From the NCBI GenBank assembly GCA_951799445.1, contig OX637292.1, forward strand, positions 3,041,296 through 3,105,295: a stretch of 64,000 bases of DNA, read 5' to 3'. A model generated the notes under the pieces. That model made no database searches. It was not told the DNA's origin and saw only the letters and a list, made by a program, of their open reading frames with translations. The stretch comes from Pseudisothecium myosuroides (Eukaryota > Streptophyta > Bryopsida > Hypnales > Lembophyllaceae). The translations under genes were made by a program, and so were the position numbers. Of the stretch, positions 1-14,200 are shown in pieces. How positions within the stretch are numbered: position 1 is the first letter of the stretch; each line of letters begins with the position of its first letter.

Positions 1-2675
1 GTTTGTGCCATTACCGAAATCATTGTCTTCATCCAATTATTTCATGGAAAGTTTAGAGAAGTGCGCATAGATTGAAGAATTTCCTTAAAAAGGACCCAAA
101 AAAGCAATTGGCAATTGGGTGTGGCAAGAAGGGCAGTCAAAGGCTACGTCAACGAAAGTGGTAGCACTATTGCAACGACAATGTCTAATGTCGGAGCCAC
201 AACCAAAGAGGTGGAATCGGAAGAGAAAATTTGCGGAAGACAAACATTGTCAATACTTGTGGTATCGGCACGTTGCAAAACTATTGGGTTGAAAGGAGAG
301 ACAGCACTTCCCGGAATTTGTGACAACTATGTTGAAGAACCACTTCTTCTCGAGTCCAAGCACAGAAGATGAAGTAGCGCACTTGATTACAATTAACGAT
401 GTTGCCGGAGTCCATACGGGTGGGAGAATCAGTGCCACCACCATAAGCATTGCCATGGGTAACATCAGACATGGTTGGACTAGTTTTCTTCTCCGATCAG
501 CTTCAGGTAACATTTGATCATTTGTATTTGATCATCATTTGAATTTTTGATAAATGAAACAAACGGTTATTTTAAATGGTTAAGCCACGAAATTTGAGAT
601 AGATAGGGGCTATTAATTTGAGATCATAGAGTTTAATGTATAGATTTCTAGGTCAATGTCTATGGGGCTTATACAATTTCGGTGGCAATCTCTAGTTGAT
701 GGCACCGGTGCCATTGACAGATTATTGAACGAGCTAGGCCATGACAAATTTACAAGGCTTTGGCCAACCTTGCATGCAGGAGGACACCATTGCAGGATTA
801 CAAAACTAGAAGAATGGTACAACAAAGCTAAAGAAACCACGTGCATCAAGGAAGAAGAAAGAGGCCTCAGCAATCAAGGAGGACAACAATCTTCAACAGA
901 ATGCGCTATCTCTGACAAAGGTGTGGAAGCCTCGAGCACCACGCAAGAAAAAAGAGGTACTACCAGGTCTGACAGGGTGTGAGGCCCAATTCTAGGTGGA
1001 GCGAAGGTCAAGAAGGCATGTGCACCAAGAGGCAGAAAAGCAAGCCATGACCAACAAGACACTTCTACCATAGCTCAAAGTGTTGGGTGATGACGGGCCA
1101 CCTATGGTAGAGCCAACTACTCAAAAAATTGGTAAGTGTTGCATATGCATGTTGTCCAATGATGTACTTTGAATGTGTAATAAATGTGCTTCAGGCAACA
1201 GAATTGCAGCTTCGGTTAGGTAAAAGAAACGCAGCTAGATTACAACAAATTAATTTTTTAAAGTAATCCGTTTAAAGTGGTGATTTTCTTGGGTTTCAAA
1301 GAGCTGAAACACATGAAAATCAGCACTATTTGTGGATTACAGTTAAAATAGATACCCCATCAATAGTGTGACAAATGAACAGGAATATCTAGAATGTTGT
1401 TTTAAAGAAAGTCTACAATAATAAAGATTGAATCTATGGAAATGAAGAATACTAGAAATCCTGTTTTATTCTTTGACGTTGTAAGAGTTGATTGTTGCTA
1501 TCTTAGCTACAATTCAAGAAATGAATTTAGCACTTATCCGTGAACAGCCCATAGAATGTGGTGATTTTGGCACAGTTTAGGTAATCCGGGGTAGGTAAGA
1601 TCAAGGCTACAAAGAAATTTTATTGAGATTAAAACAAACTGTAAGGTTGTCCATCTAGAGAGTACATCCAAGTGTTGCTAACTTCTTCAGCATGAAGCTA
1701 ATCTTCTCTATAACAACATCACCGTAATCCTTGCCCATACAGTTTTTTAATTGTTCTAATGTTGTTACACCCCGTTTAGTGATTGGTCTATGGCAACTAG
1801 CGACAATTTTATCACTCTTTGCTAGCTTTAATAAGCTCTATAGTATTTGAGAAGTTGTGACTGTGATGGCTAATGCTTCTAATCATGTTGTGCCTTGTTG
1901 AAAACGGAAAAATGATGAGAATCATGAAATAACCAGTAGTACTAGGTTGTCGTTGAAGTAGAGTACGTACAGATCCCATCTTTTAATTTACCACAATGTT
2001 GTGTGAGACTTGCTAGACGACGATGTTTATTTCATCAACTGTTGACTTGAGGTAAAGGGGTAGCTAGTTTTGCCAAACATCTCTCCACCTTGAATCTATG
2101 GTCGGAACTCTCTCGACAACTATTGGTGTGGAATAAAAACACCACTCACGATTGCAATAGAAGAATATGTGTTCATAGAGCCTTCACTTGTAGCATGTGG
2201 TTCCAAAAAGTTGGTTGAATTGAATCTAGTATGGGGCGTCCTGTAGTATTGCGATATAAATACAGATTGAAGAAGTCGAGAATGTGACTGTGAAACCAGT
2301 TGAAGCTTGTCCTGCAATATGCACAATAGTTGCATGGTGGTTTCCAAAGCGACGTTGCCGTCCATGTTGTATTGCACACTTATTAGGCCACCACATACTT
2401 CAATTCTATTGTTTGGCAAGTTCATAGGGTGTTGTGTGTTGTGAAAATTTGACAAAATTGTGTGTTCATGTAATGTGATTGTGTTTGTTGAGGCTATATG
2501 CCATTTGAAAGGAGCAATAGCACAATTTTTTGGATATCTTTTGGACGTCTTATACACATTTTGTGGTATGCAATCTCCCCATACAGCATTTCACAACCTC
2601 ATTCCTCATTGTTGCATTTATACAAAAAAAAAATTCTCCCTAAACCGCTTATTCAAAAATTATGCAGCTTGCATA
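1..2675. other. Unassigned intergenic DNA
   Basis: The first 1.1 kb is less AT-rich than the rest and holds short overlapping open frames (for example plus 656-982, charged and low in hydrophobics). None shows a domain I recognise. This could be a worn-out coding or transposon remnant. From 1.1 to 2.6 kb I see no gene and no strong repeat. Confidence 0.4.
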
Positions 2676-2897
2676 CACTACAAGAGCAAGGGGTGTTTTA
2701 AGTGAGTTTTTAAGTATAGTCCTAGACACATGATTTTAAGTAATGACCTTTAAGGAGATTTTCAACAAAATTTTACTTAAAACACATGTGTTTTAAGAAA
2801 GATTTTGTTGAAAATCTCCTTAAAGGTCATTACTTAAAATCATGTGTCTAGGACTATACTTAAAAACTCACTTAAAACACCCCTTGCTCTTGTAGTG
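2676..2897. mobile_element. Foldback MITE with CACTA-like termini, copy 1
   Basis: A 222-bp near-perfect palindrome. The arms begin CACTACAAGAGCAAGGGG at 2676 and end with the reverse complement at 2897. They stay paired almost to the centre near 2787. The CACTACAAGA tip resembles plant CACTA (En/Spm) ends. Flanking triplets are ATA and ACA, a two-of-three match to the 3-bp duplication expected for CACTA. There is no coding capacity. Confidence 0.8.
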
Positions 2898-3145
2898 ACA
2901 ACATGCTTCCCTATCGATTTTGTAGGCCTCAAAGCAAAATTGGACCCATACGACACTTTTTGCCCATGCTAAATGCCACTTATATTTTTACAAGTGCTTT
3001 GTATGGTCACCGTATCAAATCAGGTAAACTCCTTCAGGTGTTAACTTCTAAAGGACCAAATAGTATTTTTTGGCAACATAGAGTTTTCAATCATCCATTT
3101 ATGGATAGAATTTTCATTTTTTTCCCTTTATAATTTTCACACAAC

Positions 3146-3349
3146 CAGTACAAGAGAAAAAAGTGTTTTGAGTATAGTCCTAGTAGTATAGTCCTATAAG
3201 TAATGACCTTTTAAGGAGATATTTAATAACATTTTACTAGAATTATATGTGTTTTTAGTAAAAGTTTACTAAAAGTCTCTTTAAAAGGTCATTACTTTTA
3301 GGACTATACTACTAGGACTCTATTTAAAACACCTCTTTCTCTTGTAGTG
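3146..3349. mobile_element. Foldback MITE with CACTA-like termini, copy 2 (diverged)
   Basis: A 204-bp palindrome of the same family as 2676-2897, sharing the internal words AGTATAGTCCTA and AAGTAATGACCTTT. The left tip is CAGTACAAGAG (one change from CACTACAAGAG) and the right tip is CTCTTGTAGTG. The arms have diverged more than in the first copy, so this is probably the older insertion. Confidence 0.75.
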
Positions 3350-4939
3350 AATATGTGGTTAAGGAGTAGCTTTAAGGTGCAACAATTTTCATAACTTTTG
3401 ACCACATGATTAAAAGAATTTTGTATGATATGCAGTTTCTTTTAGAGCTTAGGCAATGCAAGTAGCTTAGAACAAATCATTATTTTAAAAAATAAGAATT
3501 TGAAATTGGTTTAATTTCTAAATTTATATATACATGGAAAGCTTTGAATCATTCCATTTTGATTAATGAAATGAAAGTTATGAGGAATTTTAGTTTGCAA
3601 GCAGTTGTAAAATCTCTATTCTAAAATAAACTTTGAAGTCCTTTATTTAACTCAATTTTCAATATTTTTTGAAGAAAATAAAATTTTAGAATGTTGATTA
3701 TTTATTATAACATTACAACCATTGGGATTGGCATTTTTCAATTCTGTAACAAAATTCTTAACAATTTAGTACTTTAACCCCTAAATGCCCAAGGCCTTTT
3801 TTGAGCTTCTAGGAATATGCTCTAAATTGAACAAAAAAAAAACATTTTGATTAGTTGTATCAATGTATTTTGAATTGTAATTGTACAAATTCAAATTTAG
3901 ACATGTTAGAGATCACACAAGAAAAGAAAACACAACAATGTCACTTATAGATTGAAAGATTATAATGTTTGATATGAGGGTGTTAAAACTAAGAAATTTT
4001 TTAAATCCTTTTTTCACAAATCAAATCTAAAAGTTGGTCACCAAAAACATATGAGGTTAACGAACCTAACATGTATACCCTTGAATGCACAAAACCTTGA
4101 ATAGAAAAATCATAATCAATCATTATCAAAATCGAATTTTTGATGCTAAAACTAGACTTCAAAAAGAATTTTACAAAAATATGAATTACTAAAAATAACA
4201 ACGTGGTTAGGTTTTATTTAGCTTCAAAGTATCGTCGACACCAGAATTTGGTGCCTCAGGCATTTAGGAGTTAAACCATTCTCAACTTCTTTCTACTTAC
4301 TATTTTTTTCAAGAATGAATATGAAATCATTCTTTGCTGAAATTTTTTATGTGTATTCCCAACTTATTTCTGCAACATATTATGGAGAGTTGCAAATTTT
4401 GGAGTAAACTAAAGTTTCAAAAATGATATCTAACAATTTGGGAAGAACTGAAAATACTTCTTTTTGAAATCTAAGCATCATGATCTTTCAATTGGTAAGG
4501 TTTCTTATTCTGAAATTTTGAAAGGGGGTACTCTAACAAGTTAACTAAAGGATCCTATGGTTGGATTTGTTAAAAAGTAAATATAGATGAAGATTTTAGC
4601 CTTGCTTTGGAGACTAGTATTTGGAAGCAGTTTTGGGTCTCTAAACTGCATGTATGAACTTTAGGGGTTGAAAGAGTAATAATTGTTACATAAAAAGAAA
4701 ATTAATCATTACTTACAAGAGCAACTTACAAATAACATGTTCCGGTCATCACAATTTGAGCGTAAAGTTGAAATCTTGCACTCATCAGCTCACGTGGAAA
4801 ACGACACAGAAAGATTCACATGATAATCTCTTAAATAGATCATGAATAGTAAATGAAAAGAAATTCTCAGGTGAGAATGATGCTCTCACTTCAATTGGTA
4901 AATGTACATTTGAATCTTCAAGCCCCAAGGGCCTTTGAA
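3350..4939. other. AT-rich intergenic DNA around one TTAA element
   Basis: Apart from the TTAA-bounded element at 3774-4276, no gene or clear repeat was seen. Open frames here are short and of low complexity. Confidence 0.4.
3774..4276. mobile_element. piggyBac-like TTAA-bounded MITE, about 500 bp
   Basis: Left end TTAACCCCTAAATGCCCAAG; right end, read inward on the other strand, TTAACTCCTAAATGCCTGAG. Both tips sit directly on TTAA, the target duplication typical of piggyBac elements, and the inverted repeats begin with C runs. The interior is AT-rich and non-coding. Confidence 0.72.
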
Positions 4940-5639
4940 GCAATCAAGTTGTGTAAACCCTACACAACCCCATAATCCGTGAGTGGTTGAAATCTACCAC
5001 CGCGAGTAACCACTTGAAGGCCTCGATAAAAAAACTTAAGGGCACAACAAGGAAGATAATAGTACGAGAATGTTGGGGAACTACAGAACGAAAAAACGTG
5101 AAAAAATTTAAGCGCGACGTTCACGAAGAGGGACGCCTCCAACTCTGGAGATCGAGGGCCAAAGGCCCCATGACAACATTGCTCCACATCTCCGGTTAAG
5201 ACTGACCTGCTGCCGGGAATAAGATGACGACCAGTGAAAGCTACCGGCTTGTCAGTCGAGGAAAGGAACTCTTAGTAACGAGGTGTATTCATATCAGGGC
5301 CTTGTTACCGAATCTACTGAAATAAGACCAAAAGAATCTTTAGAAAGTCTCATTAAGAAATAACCTGACCTATCCAATCTATAATTCAAGAACTCTTTCT
5401 GCATCTTCACAACTAAAATTTCAGCCCCCTCTATGATTTGACGAAAGGGATGATTACAATCTGTAACACGATCTCTGCAACCTATTTGCGTTAATGTACT
5501 CAGCAGGGCAATAAAATTAAGAACTAGTTTGCCAGGATTGGACCAGGACAATACCACAGTACTGGAGAAGCTATGAGCTCACTTGGAAAGCTTTCAGCCC
5601 GTTGTCAAAACCAGAGCATTTCATTTTGACCTCGTATGG
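4940..5639 (-). other. Probable 3' UTR and downstream flank of SPK1
   Basis: This is the region just past the SPK1 stop codon. Base composition is closer to the gene than to the AT-rich repeats on its left. I saw no AATAAA on the minus strand here, which is common in plants, so the cleavage site is not placed. Open frames in this stretch match no family I know. Confidence 0.4.
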
Positions 5640-8264
5640 TCAAAGCTCTGATAAAATGGCAGGGATATAATGGGATAGCTCCGCTGTAAGTGATTGGAAT
5701 CCAAGCACAAGCTGTGAGTGAAAGTCTTGATCTTCCTCTCCTATTAATCGAGCATGTACTCGGATTGCTTTCTTGCACACGGCCATGAACTCTAACAGTG
5801 CTGCTATGAGTTGCTGAAGTTCCTGTGAGCGCAACCGCGTAGTGGGTTCCCCAGACAAGAATGCGGTGCAGACACCTAGCACCCCACTATTAACCTGTTC
5901 AAGGAGAACCGGCAGAATCAGTTCTGGATTTATAACAGTTTAAAAAAAAAACTTTAATCTCGAAAACAAGCTGTAAGTTTCTTACACCACATACTGAGCT
6001 CATCGCTCACACTAGACATACATTTCCGTCAGAGAATATCGCTAGTGAGTTATACCAGATGATATGGAAACACATTGTCTGAGGATTCAAACCAGGAACA
6101 AATATATTTTAAGGAATATGAAATAAGAATGCGAAAGAGTTGTGTTACGGATATAACCTGCACTGCAACACTTCCTTGCAAAATTCTTTGCAGTCCCTGC
6201 AAACGAGGGGGAGCATCGCCTTCATGGATTCGTTGGTCATCGAGCTCCCCTGCAAGAGCTGCTGTACGAGTCTCAATCATACCTATGGCATTTTCAATGG
6301 GCGAAAACTCCCGGGACTCCGACTTCACAACCATTAAACGGTTCACGAGAGCTGGAAAAGGTCCTTCGGTCCACAGCACTGTACGTCTTTTCCATTGGTC
6401 TTCTAAACCTCCCTGTGATCTCCCATTCCTTGTGAAGGGAGTGTCAAATAAAAAACGATCATACACTCGGGCACTAATTGACGATGACGATATGCCAGGT
6501 TGTCGCTCTCGTCTACTTTCCAAATCCTCACTCTCTGTGACAGATTCAACAGATGTAATTTGCAAGTAGCAGATTCCAGCTTGGAGATCTTCAGGATTCA
6601 CTTGACGAGAATCAGGGATGATGTGTAAGGTCTGCTTTCCTTCAATAACTCTAGGCTCATATATATTACCCAGGTTTCTCATGATGTCCCCTAACCGCAC
6701 GTCCCGTGGCTCCCTGTACACATACTCCTTGCAGTTTAAACTACCAAAGCTTTTCCCGTAAAAGCCCACCCGATAATAAGTTGCATCTGTGAAAGGTATA
6801 GGGCTCGACTCTTGCTCCACTATGGCTTCATAGATGCTGGTCAACGAAGTGTGACACTTTGACAGCTGCCCATAGGCACGTCTTGATTTATGGACAGGTA
6901 TTATGAGCTCCGATATACCTGGAATATATGAGTCCATCTTTAAAATCTTGGGAAAACTTGTACAGATTTCAAATACGCTCTGAACAGAGATTTAAAGTAG
7001 GAAATTTTTTTCACAATGCTTCATGCACTGGAAACAGAAGCAATAGTGGCTGTGCATAGGTATGACGAATTCAGAAACTAGGCTTGCTACCATCAGCTCA
7101 ATCTTCATTCGCTGGGAAGTAGTTCTGAAAACACCCAAACCAAACAACATGCCTAAACCAAAGGAGTTCCAGAAACTTACCAGCGCAAAAGTGGAAAAGC
7201 TCTGCCTGAACAAAGAGTTTATGAGCGAGCTGTAAATACTTGACTGCGGACTCTACAGTCAATTTTGACGACCCATAGCCTTCAATTTCAGCAGTTGCAG
7301 CATCCCCAAACCGAGCACCTGTGAGCATTGGGCAAATATTACGGAGTGCCTCCACATGTTCTTTACCCCACACATGATCGCCTTTTCCAACTATAGCCTG
7401 AAAACCACCATCCAAGAGAGCCTTCAGAAGTCAGCTCAAACAATATATACATATCCATTGAGATGCACTAGATGCTTGAAAGATTAGCGCCTCCAATGGG
7501 TTGGACTCAATCTAAACCTGGTCATAAAAAAATATCATCAAAACATGACAAACAAGAAATCCTATTTACATGCAGACAGTCATACATAAAAGAGAACCTA
7601 CGTACATGCATAATGACACCAGCAACCGCAACGGCACACTGGGCAGCCTCTGCATAAGACTGATTGCCTTGATGGACTTCACAAAGATAAAGAAGCCACA
7701 TTATATGTAGATCAGGCACGCTGGCATATGCTGATGCTAAACCATAATATGCCTCTGCAGTTGCATACTTGTCGCTAGATATGATCTCTGGACCCTGCAA
7801 AACAGTACAAATGTAACTTTAAGGACATAAACTTCAAATGCGTTCCGCACATGACATAGGTGACCCTATACACCGGCACAATACGCAGAGTTTATGACAT
7901 TGCAATACGCAAATAAAGGTGGGAAAAGCACCAGAAGAGCATGTCCAACGGCAGCCTCCACAGCTTTTAGCAGACTGGTGGAAAGCTCAGCGACTCCAGC
8001 CCAGCTCCACTGATGACCATTCACACCTTCTGGCAAAGCAGTGAGGGAATCTTCAGGAAGACTGCAATCTCGTAGAAGATCTGCACTAATACTTTCCTGA
8101 GCAATTTGTTGCAGAGACCTCCGAAGACGTTGAGATTCGCCGCTCTCTTCCAAAGAACCATCCATCTTAGGTTGTGTTACTTGGACATCTGACATTAGCT
8201 CGGACAGTGTAATTGTGAGCATCACCCGCAGCCTTGAAAGACCTTGAAAATAGTGGTACGCATT
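5640..8264 (-). other. SPK1: SPK1 last five exons, DHR2 / DOCKER catalytic domain
   Basis: Exons 8264-7932, 7794-7606, 7397-7181, 6918-6158 and 5894-5640 (residues 1367-1950) cover DHR2, the domain that binds the ROP GTPase and drives nucleotide exchange. Blocks seen: LTITLSELMSDVQVT, VPDLHIMWLLYLCEVHQ, YGSSKLTVESAVKYLQLAHK, RAYGQLSKCHTSL, ATYYRVGFYGKSFG, KEYVYREPRDVRLGDIM, DRFLFDTPFTRNGRSQGG, LEDQWKRRTVL, SPIENAIGMIETRT and LQRILQGSVAVQ. The final exon carries LRSQELQQLIAALLEFMAVC and AELSHYIPAILSEL. The 761-nt exon is the longest in the gene. No conserved DHR2 block is missing. Confidence 0.93.
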
Positions 8265-11200
8265 CTGCAGATAATATGTATGTATTTAGAAATCAAAGTA
8301 CAAAACACGCAGCCAATATGTCCTAATTCTCGTTACTTAAGATGCTCAGGCTCTTAGAGCAGTTCACAGCGTTTGTGAAAAAAACAGGGAAACGTATTAG
8401 TAACTGATTTTACATGCATATAATACCCTGAATGACACATGACGAAACCTGTGCAATCAACGTTTGACATGGAAAGTTGTAGCAAATTTCTGACAGCTTC
8501 AAGCCACACGGAACATCTATGGCAGAATAACAATGAGCGAATAGTAAATACAGCAATAAGGCCAGTGCAATGCATACGAAACTGAAACAAGGATCTTACT
8601 CGGATAAGGATTTGAATGCCAACAATGGCACGTTTCCGAATAGACTCGTTCCGAAAAACGCCAAGTCGTAATAGGTGAAACGCTACTTGCTTCAGGAACC
8701 TGTCATTCTCTCTACTCATTAAAGTAGCCCCATGTCGACTGAATAAGTTACTGAATACAGGTAGAAAGGCCTTCCAAAAAGGCAACGGCTGGCTGCGTCC
8801 CAGAAAACCAATAAAAACGCTAGTTATGCAATCCAGCCGCATGTAGTCTGTGGCCACAGCTTGAATTGAAGCAGCGTCAGCAAACTTCTCTAGTACCTCC
8901 AAAATTTGCAGCATCGCAGAGGCGCTGAGATTTTCCTCCCAAAGTTCCTGAAAACAACCAATATTAGTGAAACAAAGTAGGGACGGAAAGCACTAATAAC
9001 AGCTTGGAATACGTGCAGACGATCACAGATACATCAATCCATAGAAATTGGCTACTCCTGATAAAGTAACATACTGACCAATTTTTGGCGGAGCATTGGA
9101 TGCAAAGTCTCACGGAGAGCCCTGCCGCCACCTCTTCCGGCAGATTGGGCTTGTGCAAGTGCCTCCCGCAATGAAGGAGGCTGACCTGGGCTCGTTGAAC
9201 TGTTTGATATTGGACTGACTCTTTTCCAGTACGAACTGATCTCTGGACTCATTTGTGGCAGAATCCACTGAGCACTCGGAGAAATTTTGTTAAGCTGAAA
9301 TAAAAACGAACAAAAATTATAGCGCTGTGATGATAAGGTTGAATATTACTAGGGTCATCAATGTTTCATCAGAGCGATAAGAACATTACGAGTAGACTCA
9401 ATTTTATACACCTGCTCTAAATCGTGTAGTAAATTCCATGCACAAGACGGCACTAATTGGAACAAACTCAAAATGATTTGTTCAAGCTGTAAGGATAATG
9501 AGCAACAGTTTTGACAAAGGCCAAAACACCCACAGCAGCAAACAGATGATATCAAGGGAAGACTCTTACAACCACTATACAGCAGCACAAGCGTCAAAGG
9601 AAAGGTCCCTCAATTCAAAAACTCAGAAAATTAAGTGACATACTCTGACATCCTGCCGGGAGGCTTCAATCAAGAAGTGATTTACAGCAGGTGACAGTTT
9701 CTCAGAATATCGAAGAGATCCTTCCCCTTGATCGTTTGCAGGCATAGCTCCCATCAAGCCATCTGCTCCGGCCTTCTTAAACTGCTCACGAAACGCATTC
9801 CGATAATGAGGAGCAATTGCTGTAATCTTCCAACTCAAATGCAAACGCCTAAAAGATAGATGCACTCATTTACGACAGCATGATCCTAGCAACGTGTTGC
9901 TCTACAATACACACAAGAATGAGCATTGCATTATAGACCAAAAACAATTGATCAGTAAACCTATAGGAAATGGGTGTGCATACTTGCCCTCTTAATTAAA
10001 AGACATGCCTCTACAAAATTGATTATATATTGCAAGCTAGTCAAGAAGCACAGCGGCAGAAAACTATTTGAAAAAAGTGTAAATCAGACCCCTACTTCAA
10101 AATTGAGCTGACCACATTGAAATTCTTCAGTTCAAACGCTGTTCTTGAGTTGCTCAAGTCAGATTATTGAAGAATAGAGAGTGCAGTTCTTACCTCCAGC
10201 AATTCCTGACACTCTTCCAGAAGCTTGAAAAAAAGCCTTGTTCTAGCGATGTTATGCTGCCAAGCTCTGACAAGAGATGCATCATCCAGATATCGCAAAA
10301 TGTGTAGCACACAAACCAATATCTCACGCTTCTCCGAAGAGCTCAAGCCATAAAACACAGGCATCTCATCCAGTATCTGTCAATTCATTCAATTTGTTAG
10401 ACCATCACTTTCCAGCGAGTCACTCGAGCACGTTTGGCAACAAAGCAGAAAGACAAATTCCATCGCGCGGATTTCACTAGCCCATGTCCTGATTTAACTT
10501 TCGATACAAACAGTAAGACATTGGGCAGAGCTTACCAGGTCAACTAGTGGAAAATAACGTTGCGCAATGTAGAGTTTATCCTCCAATGTTTGGTAGCGAG
10601 CATCGTACTGATGCTTGCACATAAGTTGCACGAGAATTCGAGCTGCCTACAAGGATGAAGGAGAAATCGAACCAGATTGAATTAGTTAATAAATTAGAGG
10701 TTCCGTGTTCGATCTTTATTTATGAAATACAGTAGTCCAAGACAATATCCAGCGTTTCTTACTTACTTGAAAAGCATTATGCTTAATTATAATATCGATT
10801 AGGTAGTTAATGGAGGGCATTACTATGATATTCAGGATGTGTGGGCATGACTAAGAAGGATATCCTCACCTTGGACTTCAAGGCCGCATCTTCATGATCC
10901 CAAGTAGCAAAGAGCTCCTGCATTAATAATGATGCCAAATAGTTCCTGCAATTGATGTCAATCACACGTCCAGCACATGAAAAAAGTTCAGAGAAAGGAG
11001 GACGTAAATAGCAACAGATGTAACAAAAAGAAATCAAGAAGTTACAAATCCGGAAACTTTCAGGATCAAAATGCCGCAGAAAAAAACAAATACGTACCTC
11101 TCTGTAGGATCTCGACCAGGCATCTCAACGAAGAGATCATGATCACAAAGTATACGCAGAAAATTAAGCTTACATTCGTGCACCAGTGATTGACAAATCC

Positions 11201-14200
11201 CAGCGAACTTATTGAAGTAGAGTGCTACCTACAGATGCAAAAGATAGACACAACATAAATAAGAATATAATATAATGCAATGTAAACTTGCAAAATTTCA
11301 CGTACGGACTCATGAGATCTAAGGTGAGAGGAGAAAGACTGCAAAGATAGCAAGCAGCGAACAAATTCCACTAGAGAATATGAGGAAACTAAATTCATCA
11401 GCGAATAATAACATGTCAAAGTGAATATACAAGGAGCAGGGTCACCAGTTAATTGTGTAACCCGGTCAGTGGTGTACCAGCTCAAAGACTTGCCGAGGAT
11501 CGATAACAGAAAGAAGATCATAGCAAAAGTAAGAAAGACTGCTGTTTAATTTCTTAGCAAGAAGCAGACCCTTCTTGCAACGTTCATGAACCTCTGTAAG
11601 CAAACAATCGTACAACTGAACGATACTCTTGAAGACCTCATCAATGAGCTGTAATGGTGGCAGCTCTTCTCCTGCAAGTATGCAAACAATGTGAAGATTA
11701 TCCATAGTGCCAAATATAATAAGTTAATAAATGTGACCTGGTTTTTCCAATTGTTGATCACAAATCACATAATCAACAAGCGATTGAAAGTAAAATCATA
11801 AATCGATGCGGCCGAATCTCACACTTCAACTCACAACCAAACTATGCCATCGACCATAATGACACACTGCAATTGAATAAACAAAATTGTTGACAAATTC
11901 TGACATACCAGGAGGAAGAGACTCAGAGTAAATGCGAGACTGTTCAAGTGCCATAGACTTGACAATTAGCTCAAGGAACACCCAAGCCATAGAGAGGACA
12001 TCATCGTACACAGGTCCAACCCGGTAGCCTTTAGCCTGCAAGAGTTGCACATGGTGTCAAGACTCCAAGGGACGTTGATTTTCTCGGAATCCCGGTTGAC
12101 AATCTTAAAAGACTTAAATAAAAACGAGATAGTGTACTTATATACCTTGCTACGAGCAAGACTGCGCCATACACTGCATAGACCTGGATACACAGGCTCA
12201 TGGCGCCCACCAAAATCATCAAACGCATAATCCACATATTGCACAAGATAGCGATTTCTTTCGGCTCCTTCAGATGTCTCTGCTTGTACTCTGCAGAGAA
12301 ATCAGAGAACAATCAACAAGGGTACAAGAGTTTAGGGGACTGCCATTTGATAAAAACTAATAATTCAAACACCATAGTAATCACCAAAAAGTCTACTACC
12401 TGGTGATGATGTTAACCATTGAACGAAATGCAGCAACCTGGAAAAGGACCACCAGACTGTTAGGACAAAACGTTAGTTGAACCATGTTCTAAAGCATGAG
12501 GTGTTAGAAATCTAAGGTGCTCATAGCACATCTTCGGCCATGAGCTCAAACCTCTTTATTTCTATCCCAAACAAAACCTAAACAAAACCTAAACAAAACC
12601 TAAACAAAACGTTTAAATAGTCCGTAAATCAGCCAACTAAACGAGAATCAAGATATACGCTAAGGCGTTACAGACCTGCAACGTCTCCCCTCCATCACCT
12701 ATCATGCGAAGTAGCATGTTTAGACATGGTTGAAGAAATTGCAGCATTGAGGATGGTTCAACAGTCTTTAAAGAATTGATTGCCTACAAAGGACCATGAA
12801 AAGTTAAGTGAGAAATATTTCGCATGAATAGTTGGAGACAACTAGGCAGATGCTACGAAAAGACATCGCCTGTCTACTTCTGCAGGACACTAAGTGGAAC
12901 AGCAAAGAAGAGCAGACAAGTGGAACAAAACGTAGATTGGAGCCATTCAAGCGAAATAGAACAAGACCACAAAGTTGGTAAGAAGAAACGCTAATCACGC
13001 AGAATAGACAGCGACAAGAAGATTCCAGCATAGGAATAAATAAATTGTTTAGTAACAAACCTCCATCAGCTCAGCACCCCATGGTGGAACCGCCCGCAAT
13101 ATGTGACGATCATATTCTGAAAAGAAATCTCGTATTCTCTCATTTACCGGGTAAAGAGATGAGCATAACCGCGACCGTAATTTAAATACGGTTTTGCCGT
13201 CATCTAGGTACTCCAACCTTTCCTGCAACAGATAAACTAGGGGAAATTAAAACTAAACTCAAATCGAGGTAAAATAATATGCTGACTCCAGTCAATACGA
13301 AGCGCATACAACATTTTCAAGAACAAGATGTAAAAGTTGAAAAGAGTCGGCGAACTATATTCCCCAACATTAAGACCAACACAAGTTCATTCATTCACTG
13401 CAATACAGAGACATCTCCTGGTCACCTTCACATTGTCTTGCAAATAATTAGCATAGAGTTCCTTTGCAATGGGCAGGCTGCCATCCAACCGCTGCACTCT
13501 ACAAACACCATATCACGTCAATACAGCAATTGCAACTGGAACCTTCTTACTCCTTCAAGAACATGAGCATGCCTCTGCAATTCCCCCCAACTTCTGAAAA
13601 CAAGGGCCATTTCGAACAAGTATAAAGTATTCAAAAAGAATATTGATCTGGTCTTTTTGAAGTGAAAGAACTTCAAATGTAGCTAGAAGTACATCGAACT
13701 TACTGACACGCAAACATTAGGGGAAGAACAGAGTATCCCACGACCACCTGGCAAATATCAACAGTAGATGAGTAGATTAAAAAGCATCCACTATTCCAGC
13801 AGATAGTTGGTCAATCTCGTGCACTGCGATAAGGAAAGAAAAAAAGCAATAGAATAACCAAGAAAATCTAGAGATGAACAACAATACCGGCTTCGGAGCC
13901 TCAAGTTTCATCTGAAGATCCACGTGGAAAAACGTGAACAGAAGGTGGTGCTCGAGAGCGAGAACGGCAGGAAGCTGAATTTTGAACTCGTCGTGATAGT
14001 GAGGCGTTTTCGTGTTTGCATCAATCTGAGAATGTGCGTATTTCTGCATAGAGCTCTCCGCATCTCTTGGGTAAAGAGCCTGCTAGGATGAACAATCACA
14101 GTCAGTAAGAAGCAATAGATCAGGCCGTACCATCATTCAGAAAGTCGAAACCAAATTACACACTACATACAGAATTTGGGCACCTGGGATTAACAAGAGA

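Noticed and set aside
656..982. 108-residue plus-strand frame
   Set aside because: No domain recognised, no clear splice context, and the surrounding frames are equally open.
8354..8599. Open minus-strand frame continuing the SPK1 exon past 8600
   Set aside because: The donor at 8599 and the acceptor before 8264 rejoin conserved SPK1 sequence exactly; the intervening translation has no SPK1 match and is treated as intron.
11229..11477. Open minus-strand frame between two SPK1 exons
   Set aside because: Skipping it joins VFEL directly to VALYFNKF, as in the Arabidopsis protein, so it is intron.
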